This document shows, piece after piece, positions 1 through 10,452 of a stretch of DNA of 64,000 nucleotides. The notes under the pieces are model-generated. The model was not told the origin of the DNA, ran no database searches, and saw only the letters and a list, made by a program, of their open reading frames with translations. The translations under genes were made by a program, and so were the position numbers. Origin of the DNA: Platanthera guangdongensis (lineage: Eukaryota; Streptophyta; Magnoliopsida; Asparagales; Orchidaceae); the NCBI GenBank assembly GCA_039583875.1, contig CM077166.1:94396094-94460093 (forward strand), given 5' to 3'. The first letter of the stretch is position 1. The number at the start of each line of letters is the position of its first letter.

Positions 1-76
1 AGCTTAGACTGTACTCGAGGCAAGAGGGCAGGGAACCGTTCCGCCAAGTGAGCATCTTGCTCTTCGCAGGGAATTC

Positions 77-298
77 TTTGGGTTGATTCTATAGCTTGTA
101 GCCCGGTGAGGAAAGTATGCCGCTCAGGCTCACCTGCCCACCTGGTCGCAAGTTATAGGTCATTCTGTTTTTTTAGCGGACTGCTTTTCTCTGTCCGCAG
201 AGTCCGCTTTTTGGGTTGATTCTATAGCTTGTAGCCCGGTGAGGAAAGTATGCCGCTCAGGCTCACCTGCCCACCTGGTCGCAAGCTATAGATCATTT
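77..298 (+). repeat. 133 bp-period duplication carrying a hairpin
   Basis: A segment of about 89 bp occurs twice (77-165 and 210-298) with few differences. The second copy has 11 bp inverted arms, TCTATAGCTTG at 221 and CAAGCTATAGA ending at 292. Inside them lies a further GGTGAG/CTCACC pairing. In the first copy the right arm has one change (AAGTTATAG). The function is unknown; it lies in the noncoding 3' region of E1. Confidence 0.7.
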
Positions 299-304
299 CT
301 ATTA

Positions 305-462
305 TGAGCGGATTGTTTTCTGTATCCGCTCAGTCCGCAGGGTACATATTCAAGTTTTATTTTCCTGTTATAAGCGGATTGGTTTCTATATCCGCTCAGT
401 CCGCAGAATTATAAGTTTCGATCACTTCTATTGTGAGCGGATTGGTTTTCTGTATCCGCTCA
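305..462 (+). repeat. Three tandem GCGGAT/ATCCGC hairpins
   Basis: Three units spaced about 65 bp apart each contain TGAGCGGAT, a 10-11 nt T-rich loop, then ATCCGCTCA followed by GTCCGCAG or GTCCGTAG. The first (305-332) and third (434-462) have perfect 9 bp arms; the middle one (near 371-398) has one mismatch. They form the densest block of the element-specific GCGGAC word. Confidence 0.75.
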
Positions 463-979
463 GTCCGTAGAATGATTCTCGCATTATTTGATAAATTCAT
501 CAATGAGCTTTTATATTATGTGCGGTCTGGCTTGCGGACTACAGCTATAACTAAGTACCCCAGGCATTATTATCAGCTGGCTGTTCTCTGAAGCGGATGA
601 TGAATGAGTTGATGTCTAAATACTTTAATCAACAAGGTTCACTGTAAATAATATATCATGCGGACTGCAAGAGAACTCGACAGAGTCCGCCTGAGTTTCT
701 TGGTCCAAAGTGGAACAATATTCTCTAATCAGCAAGATTCATTATAAATGACATATATCGTGCGGACTTCAATTGGAGCTAAACAGCGTCCGCCTGCTAT
801 TGTTTTTCTTCTAAAGGCAAACAGCAATTATTTCTAATCAGCAAGTTAAAAAGCCCAAGTTTATTAGCATGACATGCGGACTGCTAAATATCGGTGCGGT
901 GAGCGTGGAAAAAGAGCATTGCAGAAAGCACACATGACAAAAAATATCCTTTCTATTTCTTCAAAAAATTTTACATCAT
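463..979. other. E1 noncoding spacer with scattered GCGGACTG words
   Basis: No credible ORF is seen. The words GCGGACT and AGTCCGC recur singly (near 529, 660, 686, 757, 790 and 877). A weak repeat of the phrase around 'ctaatcagcaag' occurs near 725, 840 and, partly, 630. This is probably the 3' flank of the antisense gene that ends at 980. Confidence 0.5.
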
Positions 980-2876
980 TCAAAATGTTCGGCGGACTGC
1001 AATCTTGCGTCCGCCACTTTTTACAAGTAAAATTACAAAATGTATACATATGCATTGATCATCAGTCAGTCCGCTGTCTCTTCTCAGCAGGTGCAGGGCT
1101 GTCACCAATGATGTCGACATCTGGAGAGTAGCCCCCGAGCTGCTCCCACTGCTACCTGACCCTGAACTAGTGGCGGACCCGCTATGCGAGCTGCCAGTAT
1201 CAGAGGAAGAAGCAGAAGAGCCGGACTCGGCGGACAGACCCTCTCCTCGCCGGCTTGATTCGGCATTGTCCGCAGGGACTTGCTCTTCACCTTGAGAGCC
1301 TCCGTCTTCTTCTTCGTCTTCATCATCTTCCTCGACAACCTCTTTTCCTTTTTTGGCTCTTTCCATCGCCGCGACCTGAGGGGCCAGCTCAGGAAAGATC
1401 TCCAGGAAGGGGACGCCGCTCACTCCTTCCTTCATGAGGCCGTCGCAGGCAAGCCGCTCAACAGCAACCTCAACTGTCTCCATCACAAAAGGGAGCGTGG
1501 CGGCCCGGAATTTAGTGTTCTCCAAATCATAGGCGACCTGCAAAAGCAAGATTGCAAACTCAGACAGATCGCGGCGAATAGCAAATCCAGATCGCGGCGA
1601 ATTCAACTCACCGCCAGCTCCTCTCTTTGCCGGGCATTCCTTTCTCCCAGCCGCGCGTTCCTTTCCCTCAGCGCTTCATTATCTTTCTGAAGCTGTTCAT
1701 TTTTCCTCAACATGTCTCTGGCCAGTGTGGCAACATAATGATTTGTCACCGCGCTGTTCGCAGAGGCCTGAGAGGCCAGCAGAGGGAGGTCGGCGGCGGG
1801 CACCTTCTTCAGTTCGCTCAAGTTGCGCTTTCCGTAGAGAGTGGAGAGCGCAACATGGGCGTGGCGCGTTATCCGCGGACTCCTCCACGAGGGAAGTGCG
1901 GTGGATAAGCGGACATGCTTCTCCTTGCTGTGCCAATGGACCATAGGGTTCCCCCTAAGGTCCCTCTGGCTGATGCCAAAGCCGGACATGGAGAAGCTTT
2001 CGGAGGAGGAGTAGTCCGCAGCGACATCCCCTTCCTCCTTCCTCTTCTTTGCAACCGCTTCTTTCTTCTCCTTTTGTGTAGGAACAAAGCCGCTTGGCGT
2101 CTGCGGCAGGTTGGCGGGCACCGCCAAGGTCGCTGCAAAAAGAGAACCGGTTAAAAAGCATGGTGGCGGCGGATACAAAAGCTGAGTCCGCTAATACTTA
2201 CTGTCCTCAGGCGTGACGTCCGCTAAGCTCGCCAGCAGCGGAAGGTAGTGCTCAATATCAAGCCTGGCGTTGGCCAGGAACTCGACAATTGCGGACTCCA
2301 TTTCGTTCAGCTGCACGTTTTTGAAAGCAGAGTCCGCGCGCACTTGCGGATAAGTGTGCGCGAACCCGAGGTCGCCCTCAAAGATTAAGAACCTTGAGGT
2401 CCAGTTGTGGATCTTGTTTGGAAGACCCACTACTTTCATCCCCCTGCAATAGAAGTAAATTACGCCCTTGTAGGGGCGGCCTCCAGAGGCAGTTATGAGC
2501 GGACAGAGAATATTTTTCGGAAGATGTTCATTGAGAAGGCAATCCTTTCAGATCGCAGGTAAGAGAGGAAGCTGCAGATCGCAGCGACGGTATTCGGCGC
2601 GAGCTGGCCTGGGACCATCCCGTAGTGCTCGAAAATTGCGGCAAGCTCCCATAAGAGCGGGAACTTAAATCCGCTGTCGAAGTGGTCAACTGGAATGGCG
2701 ATCTGGGTCGCCGTCGAGAAGTTCAATCTTTCCTGGTGTGCGGGTAGGCGGACAAGAATGTTGGAATCCGCCATCTTCCTTTCAACAAAAGCCGCCAGAT
2801 CAGCCTCTTTCAAAGTGCATTTTCTGTGGTCGGCAGAGTGGAAGGCGACTGCAGCATCAGTACGCGCGGACACCAT
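980..2876 (-). pseudogene. Antisense accessory gene of E1, gypsy-type 'putative transposase' domain, spliced
   Basis: Read on the minus strand from the ATG at 2876. Residues around 60-120 contain a pattern (FPLLWELAAIFEHYG, then PGQLAPN) like the plant 'transposase (putative) gypsy type' domain, followed after a break by a YFYCRGMK segment typical of the same proteins. Two introns are well supported: 2201-2133 (donor GTAAGT, acceptor TTTTTGCAG) and 1611-1538 (donor GTGAGT, acceptor TTTTGCAG). Both restore the reading frame exactly. The second exon ends in a coiled-coil-like Glu/Arg/Asn-rich segment; the last exon has an acidic, Ser/Gly-rich tail. A one-base frame change near 2470-2500 breaks exon 1, so this copy looks dead. 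Its role in the element's life cycle is unknown. Confidence 0.65.
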
Positions 2877-3339
2877 GTTGCAGCAGCCGCAGGGTTTCGT
2901 TTACTTCAGGAATTTCCTACATAGAGAAAGCAGAAGGCACTATTTATAGATAAAATTTCTGACAGCTTTTTGGCCAGTCCGCGTAGGTCGCATATTCAAT
3001 CCGCACAGTCCGCAAAAAATCAACAAGCAGCCAAACAAATAACGCGGATACAAAGACAAATTAACATTCCAAGGGAAATTCAGGGCCAAGTCGCGGCCGT
3101 CGCAGCTTCCTATCCGCTCAGGTCGCGTATTTTCCCACCTGCAGGTTAGGAAGAAGCGGACACAGCGCTAGTCCGCACAGTCCGCCACAAATCATGCCAA
3201 AGATAAAGCTACATAAGAATAGCGGACATATAATCTGGATCCGCACAGATCAAATAGAATTCAGTTCACAACACAGCATCGTTTGAGTAATCATACAAAC
3301 AATATACATTTAATCAGATAAGTTCAAGGAATTGCGGAC
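2877..3339. other. Spacer between the two antisense genes
   Basis: No ORF is supported. The stretch holds several GCGGAC/GTCCGC words (near 2980, 3000, 3045, 3155-3185, 3220-3240). It lies upstream of the gene starting at 2876, with 'tatttataga' near 2940 as a possible TATA element on either strand, so it may hold that gene's promoter. This is positional inference only. Confidence 0.35.
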
Positions 3340-5246
3340 TCAGCGATCCCTGTTGTCCGTCCGCGCCGGCTTTTCTGCTCTGTCCCTGCATAGATGAGCC
3401 GCCTGATCGCTTATCTGAAGAATTTCACTGTATACCCGGCAGAGATGGTGATGGATGACGTTTATAGTCCGGTGCATATGGGCGGCTTCCCGGTCAACTC
3501 GACTGAGAGGCACCATTGGCTCCGCTGCCGGCCTCGGCTCCTCATCCGCGGGCTGCTGGCCACCTGCCGGTGCCGCGATCTCAGGAGGAACGCGATCTGA
3601 CGCCCGCGGCCTCTGCTCAGCGACCTCAGCAGTCCGCTTCTCCTTTCCTTCACGAGCCGACGCCAAGTGCTTGCCTCTGTAGTATCGGACGTCATCCGCG
3701 AGCCTTTTCTTTTCCCTTTCAGACCTCTCCAGCGCCCGCGAGATGCTGGCGACCTGGTCTTTGAGGGCCTTCTCGCGTTCTGCGAACGCTTTCTCGCGCG
3801 CCGCGGACGCCCTCTCGCGCTCCGCCGCTTTCTCTAACTCTGCTTTGACACATTGCATTTCAGCTTCAAATTTCTTCTCTAACTCTTTTATCATACTCAG
3901 GCTGGGTGGCTCATCTTCCGCGGACTCCACATGTGAGACCGCGTCGGCGCCAGTGTTGGGTGTCACCACGATCTCGCCACTCTCTATGGAGCCCGGCAGC
4001 GACTTTCTACCTGCAACAAATAAAGTCAAACTTCGCATTCAAAGGCAGTTCGCGGCGGACTAAAAGAAAGGTAAAAGATCACTTTTAGATATAGCGGCAG
4101 CGAGTTTCCGACTATCAAAGATGATTGGCCGCCTTGCCCGCTCTGGGTCAAAGGCGCTTAACCGCTTTTTCCATTCACGGTGAACCCTTGCTCTTCTCTC
4201 GGCAGCCGCGCTTGTTGAGACCACGATATCGTCCGTCTTGGTGATAATTTTGATCGGTCTTGACGTCCGCGGCGGCGACCTGTAAAGCCACTTGCGCTGA
4301 AAGTATTTGGGCGCCGGCTGAAGTTTACCTGACCGCATCAGCTCCGCCGCAATCCTCAGATCCTCAGCAGCTTTGTCCGCCGCGGCCTGCTTCGAGGCTG
4401 CCTCGACCGCGGCAACATGAGCAACGATTTGCTTCTTTTGTTCCTCCATCTTCTCCTTCAGCCTCTCCCTCTCCTCTTCCTCCGCAGCGGACAAGGAAGG
4501 GAGTTCGTCCCCTTATCTCCAGCAGTCCCTGCCTCATTCTGCTGCAGCATAACCAGCAAGGAGTCCTGGATTAAGTCAAGTTGATCGACGTCTATAGAAT
4601 CAAATATCTCATCCGTGGAAAGACTCACCGTTGAGAGGGAATTCTCTCCCTGGATTTGGGCCTCCGGAGTAACCAGATCGCCGTCTGGAACTTCTTTGTC
4701 GCGCGGCCTGTGTTGTAAGTCCGCTTCCCCAGTCCGCTTGGAGATGTTCTTCTCCTTCATAGCGCGCAGCCTCCTCTCAACCCGCTCAGCGACGGTCTCT
4801 CCGTCTCTCTTCCTCTTCTTCCTCTTGGCGGTCTTCTCAGCAGCATCCGCGGCGGACCCACCTAAATCAGGCTGGTCAGCGCGGACAGGTTCAGGATTCA
4901 CAGCAGACAATGCCTTTGAGGGCGCGTTGTCCTCTACCTCAGTCCGCCGGTCTTCTTCGTCCAAGTCAACGATTTGCACCGAGGCATTGGGGGAAGATAT
5001 GTCAGTCTCCATGTGTTCGCCAGTAGTGTCCGCCGAGGTCGCAGTCTTATGAGAAGGGGCGGAGTCCGACAAGGTTGCCATCTTCTCACTCCTCAATGGT
5101 TCGGCGTCGACTACGGCATCCTTGCGAGCAGAAACATCGACGTGGCGGACTGTTTTCTACGCAGGCTTCTCGTTCTGGGAGTTTTCTCCTGCGAGGCGGA
5201 CAGGATCTTGTCTTGCCGGCCTCTTTGCAATTTTCTTGGTCTTCAT
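3340..5246 (-). pseudogene. Second antisense accessory gene of E1, coiled-coil, basic, not recognised
   Basis: Read on the minus strand. I place the start at the ATG at 5246 rather than 5096, because the reading frame continues upstream with a basic N-terminus (MKTKKIAKRPARQ); one in-frame TAG at 5159-5157 interrupts it. Downstream come an acidic stretch, a Lys/Arg block (KRKKRKRD) that could be a nuclear localisation signal, a Glu/Lys/Ala coiled coil, and a frame change near 4500. A candidate 72 bp intron (4082-4011, acceptor TTTGTTGCAG) joins a second coiled-coil exon ending at 3340. I do not recognise a catalytic domain. Similar low-complexity coiled-coil proteins accompany gypsy-type accessory domains, so partnership with the neighbouring antisense gene is plausible. 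Confidence 0.5.
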
Positions 5247-5493
5247 TGCGTTGACGGCTCCGAGTCGCCTTTGGCAGTGAAGCTAGAGAGGAATGTACCA
5301 AGTCTTGCCATGCCGGACTGGAAAGTGGAGACCGCAAGTGGTGAGTATCGCCCCGTGTCGATCAAGATTCTCAGCAGATCCAGGCCCTCCAGCGATATTT
5401 ATAGCTTTGGCGGCATTTTCGAGGTTTGCGGACTCGGCGGTTAAAGAAACATTTTCGAAGTTTTTCTGGAAACTTAAAAATGTGCGGGGATTA
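5247..5493. other. E1 spacer and putative polypurine tract
   Basis: Lies between the antisense gene start and the LTR. The segment ending at 5493 (TGTGCGGGGATTA) is purine-rich and abuts the LTR start, so it is the likely plus-strand primer site. Confidence 0.45.
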
Positions 5494-6243
5494 TGTTAAC
5501 CCCTCAGTCCGCAACATACTCCAAGTTCCCAAAGCCCCCATTCAGCAGGCGCGGACAGGATTTGTCCGTCCGCCCAGTCCGGCACTGTCGCCAGTTGGGC
5601 GCCAAGGGTTGTACCCCAGCAGCGGACGAAAAGAGCTGTCCGCTCAGTCCGCCGGCGCTTTGGGATCCAGATTCTCTAAAGCGGCGGACTCAGTGTCTCG
5701 TCCGCCCAGACCGCCGGTCTCCAGTGGCCGCGCCCAGCAGCAGTGGAAGCTCCAGTTCGCGAGCCCAGTCCGCCCCTTCTGTGCGGACTGGCGTGTTCTT
5801 TCTTTTTGCTTCCCGTCACCGCTGCCCGGTTCTCCTGTACCCCGGGCAGCCGGTTATTTTAGCCCTGCCCGCTTGGGCAGGCCCCCTATCCTATAAATAG
5901 GGGGAGGTGGTGCACTCAAGGCATGCTGACTCGGACCCAGGAGCCTACTTGTTACAGGCTGCGGACTCGAATCCTGTGCCTTGCGGACTCCCCCTTGCTC
6001 TACTTCCCTCAGTCTTTTCTTTTCACTTGTAACCCACTTCTTCTTCAATCAAGGGAAAGCCCGTCGCAAGAGAGGCATTCAGGCCGCGACGGGCGAAGTC
6101 TGTTGTTGCCGTGGTTTCACGGCCCTGCTCCTCTTTCAGCTCTCATCCGCTTAGTAGATCGCTGCTCGCAGTCTCCCCTTTTTCCCGTGTTCGAACCGTT
6201 AGCTGGTGGTGACCGACTCCCTGTCCGTTTTCGTGCATCAACA
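5494..6243 (+). repeat. 3' LTR of E1 (750 bp)
   Basis: Starts TGTTAACC and ends GCATCAACA, giving matching TGTT/AACA termini. U3 carries repeated GCGGAC/GTCCGC pairs (5550-5720), for example AGCGGACG followed by TGTCCGCT near 5621-5644. The TATA box is at 5892-5899, followed by a T/C-rich R-U5. The partner 5' LTR is outside the window, so the boundaries rest on terminal motifs only. Confidence 0.65.
5892..5899 (+). promoter_or_regulatory. TATA box of the E1 LTR
   Basis: TATAAATA followed by a G-rich stretch, about 170 bp downstream of the palindromic word cluster. Typical U3/R position for an LTR promoter. Confidence 0.65.
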
Positions 6244-7305
6244 TTAGGGATGTGTGTAGACGACCATTAGGTTCGTATTGCTCGAGTCGGGAGGATGGAT
6301 AGTCTTTCTCGTTGGCTAAGAACTTGCCCCATGCTATTCTTGAAGCATGGTATAGGTTAGTTCACTCGCATAAGCATGATGTAGGCCATCATTTGGCCCG
6401 GTTGAGCTTTTTACAATTCCTAACATCTTATTTTCGCTAGCCCCGTTGTGCCTACCCCTCCTTTTGATTCAGCTCCACCATGATTTCACCAAAGCCTCAT
6501 AGCCAATTCTAGACGCACACCCAAGTTGAGCATTAGAGTTTTACTTTTCATTCTGGGATGTGATGTGGTGATATTACATGTGAATATGTGGATGTGCTCC
6601 AAAGTTTTATTTGCTGAAATTGTTAAAATAAAATAGGATTCAAAAAAATATATAAAAAAATTAATTGTGAAAAGAAAAGTGAAAAGAAGAAAAAGTTTGA
6701 TTGAAATTTCTTTTTTAGATGAGATTGTATTTGGAGTAGGCGGTACACACACCCATATTTGAAAAATTAAGTCTGGGGGTGTGCTGTACCCGCGCGTATT
6801 TTGCTTAGCAGAGGGATTCTTTTTATGATAGCTCATTTGGGTTAGGTGTTTAGCCTTCCTGTTTATCTTTGTTTACCTCACCGAAACCCAAGCAACATCT
6901 CTTCACCTAAAGTCCTACTGATTCGTGTGTGAACCAAACCAGTGCCGTGGAGAGAATGCGAATGGGCAAGCATATGGTCACCAATATTGGTGGATTCCTT
7001 TGGAGGTTATCCCGAGCCCTAATCTTTGGCAATGCTCGCCTAGAGATTTGTCTACTTTCTCCCTACGCGTGACCGGCTAATTCACCGTGATTCCATTTTT
7101 TAGTAATAATAAAATGTTGATACGCATTGTAAAAAGTTTAAACTATTTTGTATACTTAGAAATTTCTTCTATTATATTTTTATGCGTGCGAGCATGCGAA
7201 TTCGCATGATACTCTTTATCGCAATTTCCTTGTTAGCTAAATCATTTTACCAATCTGCATAGATTTTGTTTGCTCGGGATGCGCAAACAGTTAAGTCTGA
7301 GGGTA
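6244..7305 (+). mobile_element. Athila-like element, 3' internal remnant
   Basis: No ORF of note survives. The phrase 'agccccgttgtgcct' near 6440, and TAAGTCTGGGGGTGTG at 6768 with a weaker match at 7291, resemble the region downstream of the env-like gene and the polypurine tract of Athila Gypsy elements. E1 abuts it at 6243 and may have inserted here, but the other flank is outside the window. The Athila assignment comes from remembered motif style, not alignment. Confidence 0.4.
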
Positions 7306-8866
7306 TGGTGAGTCTGATTTATATAGGGTCTTTCGGAATCATCTGGGCTAGTTTTCATGCGTTTGCACTTCACTTTTAGTTCTATATCGTTCATATTTCT
7401 TATTATCTATTTTACCATAGGAAGTGCACACTTTGGCCCGTATTGTGTATTTCTGTACTTTTATTGTTTATACTCCTTATTGTGATTGCCTGAAATGTCT
7501 GCACATATTAGTGATTTGTTTTTCCTATTGGTACATGGGTCATGTACGTATTCCGGGAGTGTTTGGAAATAGGAATACTGTGCACGATCATCAGATCTAC
7601 TGCGCACGACCATTGGTCGTGCATCGATGATCGTGCGCACTTGCCTTCCTTTTCCAAGTTCTGCTTGGGCATACGCACGACCACTGGACATAGTGCGCAC
7701 GACCACCGATCGTGCGCCTATGATCGTATGCATTGATTCCTCTTTTCCTAGAGTAGTGTCTGGGTAATCGCACGACCATTGGACATAGTGCGCACGACCA
7801 CCGGTCGTGTGCCATTGCTCGTGCGCAGTACCCCAGTTCTTCTTCCTAATCTGCCATGCCAGTGCGCACGATCACTGGACACAATGGTCGTGCGCCCGTG
7901 ATCATGCGCATTGTTCAATTCTTCTTTCTATAAATATGCAGTTGTCACCCTAATTCCAAATCGCTCATTTTTCCTCCGTCGTTTTCGTCTTCGAGGAGGG
8001 ATTCCACCGTCCTCCTTCAATCTCCACCCTAGGGAGGTGCTCTGGGCAAGCTTTCACCACCAAATCCAAGCCGGAGCTTCCTCTCAGCCTCCTCCATCAT
8101 CTCTTGGGCTCATTTCAAGCTTCAACGCCATAGCCATCAAGCAAAGGGAATCTTGCAACTTTCGTCCGCTATCGTGACACGAAGAAGACAGGCCATTGGA
8201 AGGTGGTGACATCCCTTCTCTAACCCGGATGCAGTTGAGGACCGAGCTTGGACGCGGATTGACAACCCAATGATTCCAACCGTGAATCCTCAGCAAGACT
8301 TCGGATTCGGTCGATCTCTTGCCTTATTCTTCCTTTATTGTTGTTTATGTGTTGTTGTAAACTTTATTTATAGATGATGTGCGCTTAGTTGCAAAACACT
8401 TATATTAAATCATGTCTTTGTGATTTGTATTTTCATTATATTTGCTTGAGGTGCGCCATATTCCATCCACCACCATCCACCCTTGCCGCACTAGTAATTG
8501 CTAGTGGTGTGCGTAGAGAAGAGGTGCTCACGACCCTCATTCCGCCGTTCTAACCACCTCATCTGCAAGCCTACTCGTCCATCCGCACAGCGATTCGGTG
8601 CATAGCGGCTCGTCTAGTCTTCCATCCCGCCTGGCGAAGCATCGCATAGCGGCGTTGCATAGGAGTAGTTGTTAGATTTTTATTTTCTTTTTATCGCAGC
8701 AATCAAAACCCCCATCGTTACCGTCGACCTTGAGGACTTCAATCTCAAGTCCTCCTCGACATTAACTCCACCTTACTGTGTTCCTTGAGAGATCGATACT
8801 TGGGAAAGCCCATTTTATATTACTTGTGCGACCGGTTCACTGGCGTGATCATAGCATCACCTAGCA
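7306..8866 (+). repeat. Athila-like LTR (~1.56 kb)
   Basis: Begins just after the purine-rich TAAGTCTGAGGGTA and ends near CTAGCA, where E2 sequence starts. It contains a palindromic GCGCACGACC array (7600-7910), a TATA box TATAAATA at 7929-7936, and a U5-like end with 'ccttgagagatcgatacttggg' style sequence near 8780. No partner LTR is present, so both borders are approximate. Confidence 0.45.
7600..7910 (+). repeat. Array of GCGCACGACC / GGTCGTGCGC interrupted palindromes
   Basis: About four units mix GCGCACGACCA, a short central segment with GGACATAGTG or GGACACA, and CGATCGTGCGC or GGTCGTGTGCC. Each half is the approximate complement of the other, so the units are dyad-symmetric. The array ends about 20 bp before the TATA box. 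Confidence 0.75.
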
Positions 8867-9035
8867 CACGCCCGTGTCGCAGGGCGTGTTCACTTTCAAA
8901 AATTTCCTCAATCACATTTTGTCGACCACTCACCAGCCAGCTTTACCATACCGAGTAGGACAAGGCTTGGGACACACCCGTTTCCCAGGCCGTGTTGCCC
9001 TACCTGAACCCATACTTGGGATTTGGGGTGTTACA
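8867..9035 (-). repeat. Truncated 3' LTR of E2, with adjacent polypurine tract
   Basis: Matches 16050-16217 of the full LTR, including the TGTTACA end (plus strand), the 'cattttgtcgaccactcaccagcc' segment and the CACGCCCGTG word, then stops at about 8867 against the Athila-like LTR. On the minus strand the sequence just before it (9050-9036) reads AAGTATGGGAGGGT, a good polypurine tract. Confidence 0.85.
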
Positions 9036-9153
9036 ACCCTCCCATACTTACAATAAATTTCGTCCCAAAATTTGCACACAGTAATGAAATCAAAAACAAG
9101 ATGTTATAACTTCGTCAAAGTTTGATACACCTTGAGACGCACTACATAACAGT

Positions 9154-10452
9154 TTACACAAATAGCTCGGTAAATTCAGCACTCTTGGTATATTCTCGCT
9201 CCCATGTTAGCTCCTCACGGCCACAGTTGTCCCACCGGACTTTGGCCATCCCGATTGCCTTGTTATGCAACTACTTCTCGGCTCGATCCTCGATCCGAAT
9301 GGGCCGAAACTTCGTTGTTAGCCCATACTCCACCGGCACCCGATCATTCTCGATTACATGAGCTGGATCTTTGACGGCTTTCCGAAGTACCGAGATGTGA
9401 AACCCATCATGTAATCCACTCAATTCTGCCGAAAGAGCTAGCCGATAGGCAGCTTCCCCAACTCGCTCCACCACTTCAAACAGACCAAGATATCTAGGAC
9501 TCAACTTTTTCAGACGCCAAATCCTGAACACGCCTTTGAAGGGTTTGATCTTCAAATATACCCAATCGCCCACCACGAACTCCATGTTCCGGTGCTTGGC
9601 GTTGTAGTAATTTGCTTGTCGATCTTGGGCTATCAGTAGCCTCTCCTAAATAGCGTGTATCGTCAAGTTATCTTCATCGACTTCCTTACGCTTATATAGT
9701 TTTGATTCTCCTGCTTCTATCCAAGCTAACGGTGTACGACACTTCCGACCATACAGAGCTTCAAACGGTGTCATATCGATGCTCGCTTGGTAGCTATTGT
9801 TGTAGGAAAACTCCAACATATAAAGATGATCTTCCCATCTCTTACCAAAATCTAGGGCGCATATTCGGAGCATATCCTCCATTATTCTGTTTGTCCTCTC
9901 AATTTGGCCATCTGTTTGGGGTTGAAAGGCCGTACTGAATGTCAACTTTGTGCCCAATAGTTGATGGATTAACCTCCAATCATTCGATGTAAATCGACCA
10001 TCACGATCACTCACGATGCTACGAGGAAAACCGTGCAGTTGTACGATCTGCTCCACATAGAGCTTTGCCAAACTTTCCACTGAATCGTCCCGCTTGTTCG
10101 AAAGGAAGTGCACCACATTCGTCAACCAGTCTACAATCACCCAGATTGAATCATTCCCGCATTGAGATCTTGGCAACCCATGCACGAAATCCATTGAAAT
10201 GTCATCGAACTTCCATTCCGAAATCGGCATCGACTTCAAGAAACCGCCAGGCTTTTGGTATTCTGCTTTCACCAAAGCACAAGTTTGGCATTTCGCCACA
10301 TAATGAGCTATATCCTTCTTAAGTCCCGGCCACCAGAACAAATTTTTCATTTCCATGAACGTATTTGTGCTCCCAGGGTGAACTGAGAACTTCGTAAAGT
10401 GAGCTTCGTACATCAACTCTTCTCGCAACATACCCATACTCGGGACGCACAA
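9154..10452 (-). pseudogene. E2 integrase with chromodomain, degraded
   Basis: Integrates the cDNA. The N-terminal HHCC zinc finger is visible (HFTKFSVH, then CQTC). The DDE core shows Asp in SMDF, Asp in VSDRDGRF and Glu in QIERTNR, followed by a GPY/F-like region. A stop ends the core near 9646, and the C-terminal segment (9271-9585) continues in the same frame. A chromodomain-like end follows (VRWDNCGREELTWERE, about 9175-9235) after another stop, finishing at a TAA at 9154. Chromodomains are thought to bias integration to histone-marked chromatin, which fits the heterochromatic setting. All catalytic residues seem kept, but stop codons make it non-functional. Confidence 0.85.

Larger units (their letters stand above)
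1..6243 (+). mobile_element. E1: 3' part of a Tat-like Ty3/Gypsy element with antisense accessory genes
   Basis: The right end is a 750 bp LTR (5494-6243) that begins TGTTAACC and ends ATCAACA, with a TATA box on the plus strand and a purine-rich stretch just before it. Between the left window edge and this LTR, the only coding regions are on the opposite strand (3340-5246 and 980-2876). Antisense accessory ORFs between pol and the 3' LTR are known from Tat-lineage Gypsy elements, so gag and pol should lie left of the window. The word GCGGACTG/AGTCCGC recurs through the LTR, spacers and introns. Lineage is inferred from this layout; no pol is present to confirm it. Confidence 0.6.

Noticed and set aside
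5590..5610. TTGGCGCC on the minus strand as a primer-binding site of a minus-oriented element
   Set aside because: It lies inside an LTR whose TATA box, T/C-rich U5 and TG/CA ends are all plus-strand, so it is probably chance.
7461..7815. Small proteins in the GCGCACGACC array
   Set aside because: Repetitive LTR sequence read in several frames on both strands; no independent support.
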